DNA from: an uncultured Caulobacteraceae bacterium
GTDB lineage: Bacteria > Pseudomonadota > Alphaproteobacteria > Caulobacterales > Caulobacteraceae
DNA: 8,990 nt
Direction of reading: 5' to 3'
NCBI GenBank assembly: GCA_937910255.1
Contig: CALEOQ010000463.1
Span: 1 to 8,990 of the forward strand
The translations under genes and the position numbers were made by a program. Under the pieces are notes generated by a model, which was not told the origin of the DNA, did no database searches, and saw only the letters and a program-made list of their open reading frames with translations. Positions 5,948-8,990 of the stretch are shown here, piece after piece (within the stretch, counting starts at the first letter, position 1; each line of letters starts with the position of its first letter).

Positions 5948-7009
5948 ATGGACTTGGCGACGCGGCTATCCGAACTTCAGAAGCGAACTTCTGAACATCG
6001 CGAAGTGCTTCTCACCGAGGAGGCTGCAAAAACGGCCCTGGTGATGCCCTTCATCCAGGCGCTTGGGTACGATGTGTTCAACCCGTCGGAGGTCGTGCCG
6101 GAATACACGTGCGATGTCGGCACCAAGAAGGGCGAGAAGGTTGATTATGCCATCTGCGAAGATGGTAAAATCAAAATCCTCGTAGAGTGCAAGCCAGCCT
6201 CCGCGGCCCTAAATCTCAATCACGCCAGCCAGCTTTTTAGATACTTTAGCGTCACGGATGCGCGGCTCGCCATTCTGACAAATGGGGTCGTCTATCAGTT
6301 CTATTCAGACGTCGAAGCGCCGAACAAAATGGATGATCGGCCCTTCTTCACCTTCAGCATGGATGCGCTTAAGCCCGCAGACATCAGGACGATCGAGAAG
6401 TTCTCGAAGAGCGCCTTCGATATCGAGAAGATCGTTCAAGAGGCCGGTCTTCTTAAACTACAATCTCTACTAAGGAAGGAGCTGGAACGCGAATTTTCAG
6501 ATCCCTCCGAGGAGTTTGTCCGTTTGATGGCGGGGCGCGTGTACGAGGGCAGGCTTACGTCTCAGGTGCGTGAGAGCTTCGGAAAGATGCTTACGACCAC
6601 CATCGCGACGTACATTCGTGACTTGGTGAATGATCGTCTTTCGTCTGCCCTGAATGCCGCAAGCCCTCAGATTTCCGACGTTGATCCGGAGCCGATGGAG
6701 GATCAGAGCGAGGTCATAACCACTCCTGAAGAGCTGTCGGGCTTCCACATCGTTCAGGCGATAGCGGCCAAGTTGATCGACCCAAAGCGCATCGTCATGC
6801 GAGACGCAAAGTCGTATTGCGCGATACTTCTCGACGATAACAATCGGAAGACTGTCGCGAGACTTCATTTCAATGGAATTGCCACCAAATATTTTGGAAC
6901 TTTTGTTGGGAAGGACGAAGTACGCCATAATATTGGCGAGCTCACAGAAATCTATCAGCTAGCAAGTTTAATTGAGGCGCGCTTAGCCGAGCTAGAGGGC
7001 GGCGAGTAG
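5948..7009 (+). CDS. Stand-alone type I restriction HsdR N-terminal-like (HSDR_N) PD-(D/E)XK nuclease domain protein
   Basis: A 353-aa protein resembling the nuclease N-terminus of type I restriction R subunits. Residues 24-45 (TEEAAKTALVMPFIQALGYD) form the usual first helix. The catalytic core reads PSEVVPEYT (46-54), D66 in EKVDYAI and E80-x-K82 in LVECK, followed by the typical LTNGVVYQFYSD (110-121). The middle (150-235) looks helical and charged. The C-terminal 260-350 block, starting TPEELSGFHIVQAI, appears to be a separate compact domain with no motif I can name. There is no helicase/translocase and no HsdM or HsdS nearby, so this is not a complete restriction system. It may cut DNA or only bind it. 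ATG 5948 is preferred over GTG 5918 because GAGGGGG ends 6 nt upstream. It is GC-poor (51 of 120 G+C at 6841-6960) with non-host codon use, which suggests horizontal transfer. A prophage or defence role is inference. Confidence 0.8.
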   Translation: MDLATRLSELQKRTSEHREVLLTEEAAKTALVMPFIQALGYDVFNPSEVVPEYTCDVGTKKGEKVDYAICEDGKIKILVECKPASAALNLNHASQLFRYFSVTDARLAILTNGVVYQFYSDVEAPNKMDDRPFFTFSMDALKPADIRTIEKFSKSAFDIEKIVQEAGLLKLQSLLRKELEREFSDPSEEFVRLMAGRVYEGRLTSQVRESFGKMLTTTIATYIRDLVNDRLSSALNAASPQISDVDPEPMEDQSEVITTPEELSGFHIVQAIAAKLIDPKRIVMRDAKSYCAILLDDNNRKTVARLHFNGIATKYFGTFVGKDEVRHNIGELTEIYQLASLIEARLAELEGGE

Positions 7010-7011
7010 CC

Positions 7012-8289
7012 TCAGTCCTTCCACGTCGCCGCGCTCTCCGGCGCCTTGGCGGGCGGCTTCGCCTCGGCGAAGGGCGCGTATCTGGCGCGGGCCTCGGCGA
7101 CGCGGCGGGCCATGTCCTCGGCCACTTCCGGGTGGCGCGACAGCAGGGAATAGGTCTCGCCGGGATCGGCGCTGAGATCGAACAGCAGCGGATAGCGGTG
7201 CTGGTCCAGCGGAATGTCCATGGTCCGGTAGTAGGACCGCACCACATATTTCCAGCGCGGCGTGCGCACGGCGGCCACGTGCAGATTGTCGAACAGGATC
7301 ACCTGATCGTGGGGCGAGGCCTCGCCGCGCAGCAGGACGCCGGAGAGGTCGGCGCCGTCGATCCCCTCGGTCGGCGGCGCCAGGCCGGCCATGGCGGCGA
7401 TCGTCGGCAGCAAATCAAGATTGCTGGCCAGGGCGTCTGAGACGGCCCCGGCGGGGATCGTCCCCGGCCGCCAGGCGATGAACGGCACGCGGTAGCCGCC
7501 CTCCCAGGCCGCCCCGCCCTTGCGGTCGCGGAACGGGCCGGTGGAGCCTTCAAACCAGGGGCCGTTGTCGGAGGTGAAGACCACCATCGTGTCCTGCGCC
7601 AGACCCAGGGCCTCCAGCCGGCGCAGCAGGCGGCCCACCTGGGCGTCCACCTCCTCCACCACCTCCCCATAATCGCCGGCCGGCGAGCCCATGGGATCGT
7701 CGGGATTGGGCCGCAGGGGGACGTGCGGGGCCGTCAGGGCCAGCAGGATGAAGAAGGGCTCGTCCCGATGGGCTTCGACGAAGGCGGTGGTCTCGTCGAA
7801 GAAGTGCTCGGTCAGCTTGGCGAAATCGGCCTTGGATTCGCTCATCGGCGCCTCGCCCTGGCCGTCATAGAGGGTGAGCGGGCGCATGTCGTGGCTGTAG
7901 GGCAGGCCCATGAAGCGGTCGAAGCCGAACCGCTGCGGCGGCCAGTGGGGCGAGACATGGCCCAGGTGCCACTTGCCGATCAGGGCGGTGGCGTAGTCGG
8001 GCTTCAGCAGGCGCGGAATGGTCGGCGCCTCGGGCGGCAGGCCGTTGGTGTCGGCCGGCTGGATCACCTCGCGCGCCAGGCCGTGGCGGATGGCGTAGCC
8101 GCCGGTGAGCAGGCCCGCGCGCGACGGCGTGCAGACATTGGCCGAGGCGTAGAAGTCGGTGAGCCGTGCGCCTTCGGCGGCCATCCGGTCGAGCTGCGGG
8201 GTGCGGATCAGGGTCCCGCCGTCGCAACCGATGTCGCCATAGCCGAGATCGTCGGCCAGGATGACGATGAAGTTGGGCTTGCGCGGCAT
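7012..8289 (-). CDS. Sulfatase (formylglycine-dependent, arylsulfatase type)
   Basis: Hydrolyses a sulfate ester of unknown substrate. At 425 aa it is within the family range. C53 in VCTPSRAGLLTGG is the C-x-P-S-R cysteine converted to formylglycine. The metal and active-site residues are in place: D13-D14 in ILADDLGYGD, K106 and H108 in IGKWHLGH, H189 in APHVPL, D241-N242 in FTSDNGPW and K257 in RDRKGG. The tail contains the usual WKYVV and LFDLSADPGE elements. I choose ATG 8289 because GGAG lies 8 nt upstream. ATG 8295 is in frame but too close to that site, and the frame can extend to 8370 with an Arg/Pro-rich leader. None of these starts gives a recognisable signal peptide, so the enzyme may be cytoplasmic, unlike many sulfatases. 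It is convergent with the HSDR_N gene, with 2 bp between stops and no terminator. No maturase (FGE) gene is in the window. Confidence 0.93.
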   Translation of the reverse strand: MPRKPNFIVILADDLGYGDIGCDGGTLIRTPQLDRMAAEGARLTDFYASANVCTPSRAGLLTGGYAIRHGLAREVIQPADTNGLPPEAPTIPRLLKPDYATALIGKWHLGHVSPHWPPQRFGFDRFMGLPYSHDMRPLTLYDGQGEAPMSESKADFAKLTEHFFDETTAFVEAHRDEPFFILLALTAPHVPLRPNPDDPMGSPAGDYGEVVEEVDAQVGRLLRRLEALGLAQDTMVVFTSDNGPWFEGSTGPFRDRKGGAAWEGGYRVPFIAWRPGTIPAGAVSDALASNLDLLPTIAAMAGLAPPTEGIDGADLSGVLLRGEASPHDQVILFDNLHVAAVRTPRWKYVVRSYYRTMDIPLDQHRYPLLFDLSADPGETYSLLSRHPEVAEDMARRVAEARARYAPFAEAKPPAKAPESAATWKD

Positions 8290-8388
8290 AGCCATTTCTC
8301 CAGGGCGGCGAGACCCCGCGGCAGGGCCGCAGGCGACGGCCAGCCGAGGGCGCCGGGGCCGGCAGGTCAAGTCCCGGCGATGGGGTCA

Positions 8389-8407
8389 GGGAACCAGATC
8401 GGTTCCC
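8389..8407. promoter_or_regulatory. Perfect 7-bp inverted repeat upstream of the sulfatase
   Basis: GGGAACC (8389-8395) and GGTTCCC (8401-8407) are exact reverse complements around AGATC, 100-118 bp upstream of the sulfatase start at 8289. The compact dyad is operator-like (for example for a TetR-type dimer), but no regulator gene is in the window. It could also be a stem-loop from an upstream gene lost at the contig edge. No T-tract follows. Confidence 0.35.
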
Positions 8408-8440
8408 CTCGCGTCATTGACGGCATGAACAACCTGCACA

Positions 8441-8580
8441 GCCCGCGCCCCGTCCGCGGCGCCCGCCGCGCCCCGCCTGCCCCGCGCTCCAGGCCGGCAC
8501 CTCCCCCCCCCCTGCCCGCTCCCGTTGCGCGGCCTGCCCTCCGCTCCCCCGCTCGCGCGCCCTCCCCCGCTGGCGGCCGG
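8441..8580. other. C-rich low-complexity tract, probable contig-edge miscalls
   Basis: The 373 bp from the sulfatase start to the ChvI fragment (8290-8662) contain no gene I can support. Within this stretch 8441-8580 is dominated by C with a long C run near 8503-8513, and reads like a degraded sequence. It mirrors the left edge: C-biased in the outward reading direction at both ends. I take it as the true end of the clean contig, but a natural GC-rich spacer cannot be ruled out. Confidence 0.45.
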
Positions 8581-8622
8581 CGCCTTTGCACACCTGCACT
8601 CAGCACCCTACCTTTACGCGCA

Positions 8623-8636
8623 ACATTTAGAAATGT
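8623..8636. repeat. Short perfect palindrome
   Basis: ACATTT and AAATGT flank a central AG. It lies in 8581-8662, which matches nothing I recognise and is of lower GC than the tract before it. The origin of this 80-bp piece is unknown; it may be yet another joined fragment. No function is claimed. Confidence 0.3.
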
Positions 8637-8662
8637 CGTCTAGGGCTGGGCACAAATTAATG

Positions 8663-8752
8663 CGGATGCGCAAGAAGTTCCGCGTGGTTGATCCCGAGTT
8701 CGACGCGATCGAGACCCTGTATGGCGTCGGATACCGCTACCAGGATAATTGA
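8663..8752 (+). CDS. chvI: ChvI-type response regulator, C-terminal fragment only
   Basis: The last 29 codons of an OmpR/PhoB-family regulator: RMRKKFRVVD, then FDAIETLYGVGYRYQDN and TGA. This is the recognition-helix end and beta-hairpin of the winged-helix DNA-binding domain, with the wording typical of alphaproteobacterial ChvI, which acts with ChvG in the cell-envelope/acid stress response. Homology stops abruptly on the 5' side at about 8661. The preceding codons (tta atg) do not fit the expected HIKR of this family, and the receiver domain and most of the effector domain are absent. It is followed 16 bp later by the start of a chvG-like gene, the normal operon order. I regard it as a foreign or misplaced piece joined by assembly, not a truncated gene in place. 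Confidence 0.7.
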   Translation, partial: RMRKKFRVVDPEFDAIETLYGVGYRYQDN

Positions 8753-8756
8753 CACC

Positions 8757-8762
8757 AAGGAG
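8757..8762 (+). promoter_or_regulatory. Ribosome-binding site fixing the chvG-like start
   Basis: AAGGAG, 6 nt before GTG 8769, just after the chvI-like stop codon. It decides for GTG 8769 over the in-frame ATG at 8721, which would overlap the chvI end by 32 nt. Confidence 0.55.
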
Positions 8763-8768
8763 CCACGG

Positions 8769-8868
8769 GTGGGGATCAAGGCCGCGCCAAATCGCGCCAA
8801 ATCGCGCATCTTGTCGCCGTTGACCTGGCGTATTCTGGCGATCAATGTCTTTGCGCTGGCGACGATTG
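8769..8868 (+). CDS. chvG: ChvG-type sensor histidine kinase, N-terminal fragment only
   Basis: About 33 codons from GTG 8769. The fragment has a basic N-terminus (KAAPNRAKSR) followed by SPLTWRILAINVFALATIV, the start of the first membrane helix typical of alphaproteobacterial ChvG/ExoS envelope-stress kinases. Homology is lost at about 8868, where the sequence becomes an AT-rich piece of nuoL on the other strand, and the frame closes at TAA 8880-8882. The position 16 bp after a ChvI-type end supports the call, since the pair normally forms an operon. The periplasmic sensor, HAMP and kinase domains are missing. The identification rests on a short stretch plus context. A 10-bp tandem repeat (8783-8802, plus 5 more bases) lies in the N-terminal codons. 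Confidence 0.6.
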
Positions 8869-8990
8869 TAAGCAGCAACTAAAATTTCGTCCTTACTGAA
8901 AAATCCAGCAAAAGGTGGAATTCCTGAAATAGCCAAACAAGCAATTAGAAAAGTAATATGCGTAATGGGCATGTATTTTCGTAAATTCCC
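8868..8990 (-). CDS. nuoL: NADH-quinone oxidoreductase subunit L (NuoL), internal fragment
   Basis: Minus-strand frame from 8990 gives 41 codons including RKYMPITHITFLI, LAISGIPPFAGFF and SKDEILVAAY. The GIPPFAGFFSKDEIL block is the signature of NuoL, the antiporter-like proton-pumping membrane subunit of respiratory complex I. The wording of the flanks feels like Bacteroidetes, and the piece is AT-rich (38 of 110 G+C at 8881-8990), unlike the rest of the window. Neither end of the gene is present. It runs off the window on the 5' side and is cut at about 8868, where the chvG-like piece begins on the opposite strand. It almost certainly comes from a different genome. Confidence 0.8.

Noticed and set aside
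5948..7009. A complete type I restriction-modification system
   Set aside because: Only the HSDR_N-like nuclease part is present; there is no helicase domain, HsdM or HsdS, and the flanks are lepA and a sulfatase.
8783..8807. Two and a half copies of CGCGCCAAAT as a functional repeat or iteron
   Set aside because: Only two full 10-bp units, lying inside the chvG-like coding start and with a period that does not match codons; more likely chance.
8868..8990. nuoL as a genuine neighbour or a horizontally acquired respiratory gene
   Set aside because: It is an internal fragment with neither start nor end and meets another broken gene head-on; assembly chimerism explains it better.

Overview
The window is a fragment of a GC-rich alphaproteobacterial genome. 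The family Caulobacteraceae (Caulobacter/Phenylobacterium) is my guess from the general feel of the proteins (HWE-type kinase, stand-alone cytosolic-looking sulfatase, GST), but no marker here settles it. It behaves like a draft or metagenomic contig. The interior (about 160-8440) reads cleanly, while both outer edges look corrupted or artificially joined.

Layout. Minus strand, transcribed leftwards: an ethylene-receptor-like HWE sensor histidine kinase (2047-3141), then a DAACS-family Na+/dicarboxylate-type symporter (693-1949), then a DUF1295 / steroid 5-alpha-reductase-like membrane protein (631 down to the left edge). Plus strand, starting from a 178-bp divergent intergenic region that holds a perfect 9-bp inverted repeat: a glutathione S-transferase (3320-3967), then full-length lepA, the EF4 translation GTPase (4017-5822). 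Next on the plus strand is a stand-alone HSDR_N-type PD-(D/E)XK nuclease-like gene (5948-7009). It is clearly poorer in GC than its neighbours and probably acquired. It meets a convergent formylglycine sulfatase (7012-8289, minus) with only 2 bp between the stop codons.

Edges. Left of position 160 the DUF1295 frame continues in homologous register for about 40 codons past a TAG stop. Nearly every deviation from the family pattern is a change to C on the coding strand, so the stop is probably a base-calling artefact. On the right, a C-rich low-complexity tract (about 8441-8580) leads into three unrelated pieces: the last 29 codons of a ChvI-type response regulator, the start of a ChvG-type sensor kinase, and, abruptly, an AT-rich internal piece of nuoL (Bacteroidetes-like) on the opposite strand. 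The end of the window is therefore most likely a chimeric assembly, not a biological arrangement.

Working together. The kinase, transporter and DUF1295 protein may be co-transcribed, but no shared pathway is evident. lepA and the GST are chromosomal housekeeping/accessory genes. The biologically most interesting items are the kinase, whose sensor domain keeps the ethylene receptor's Cu(I)/ethylene residues in exact register, and the low-GC orphan HSDR_N gene. I do not see a complete, demonstrably new multi-gene system.
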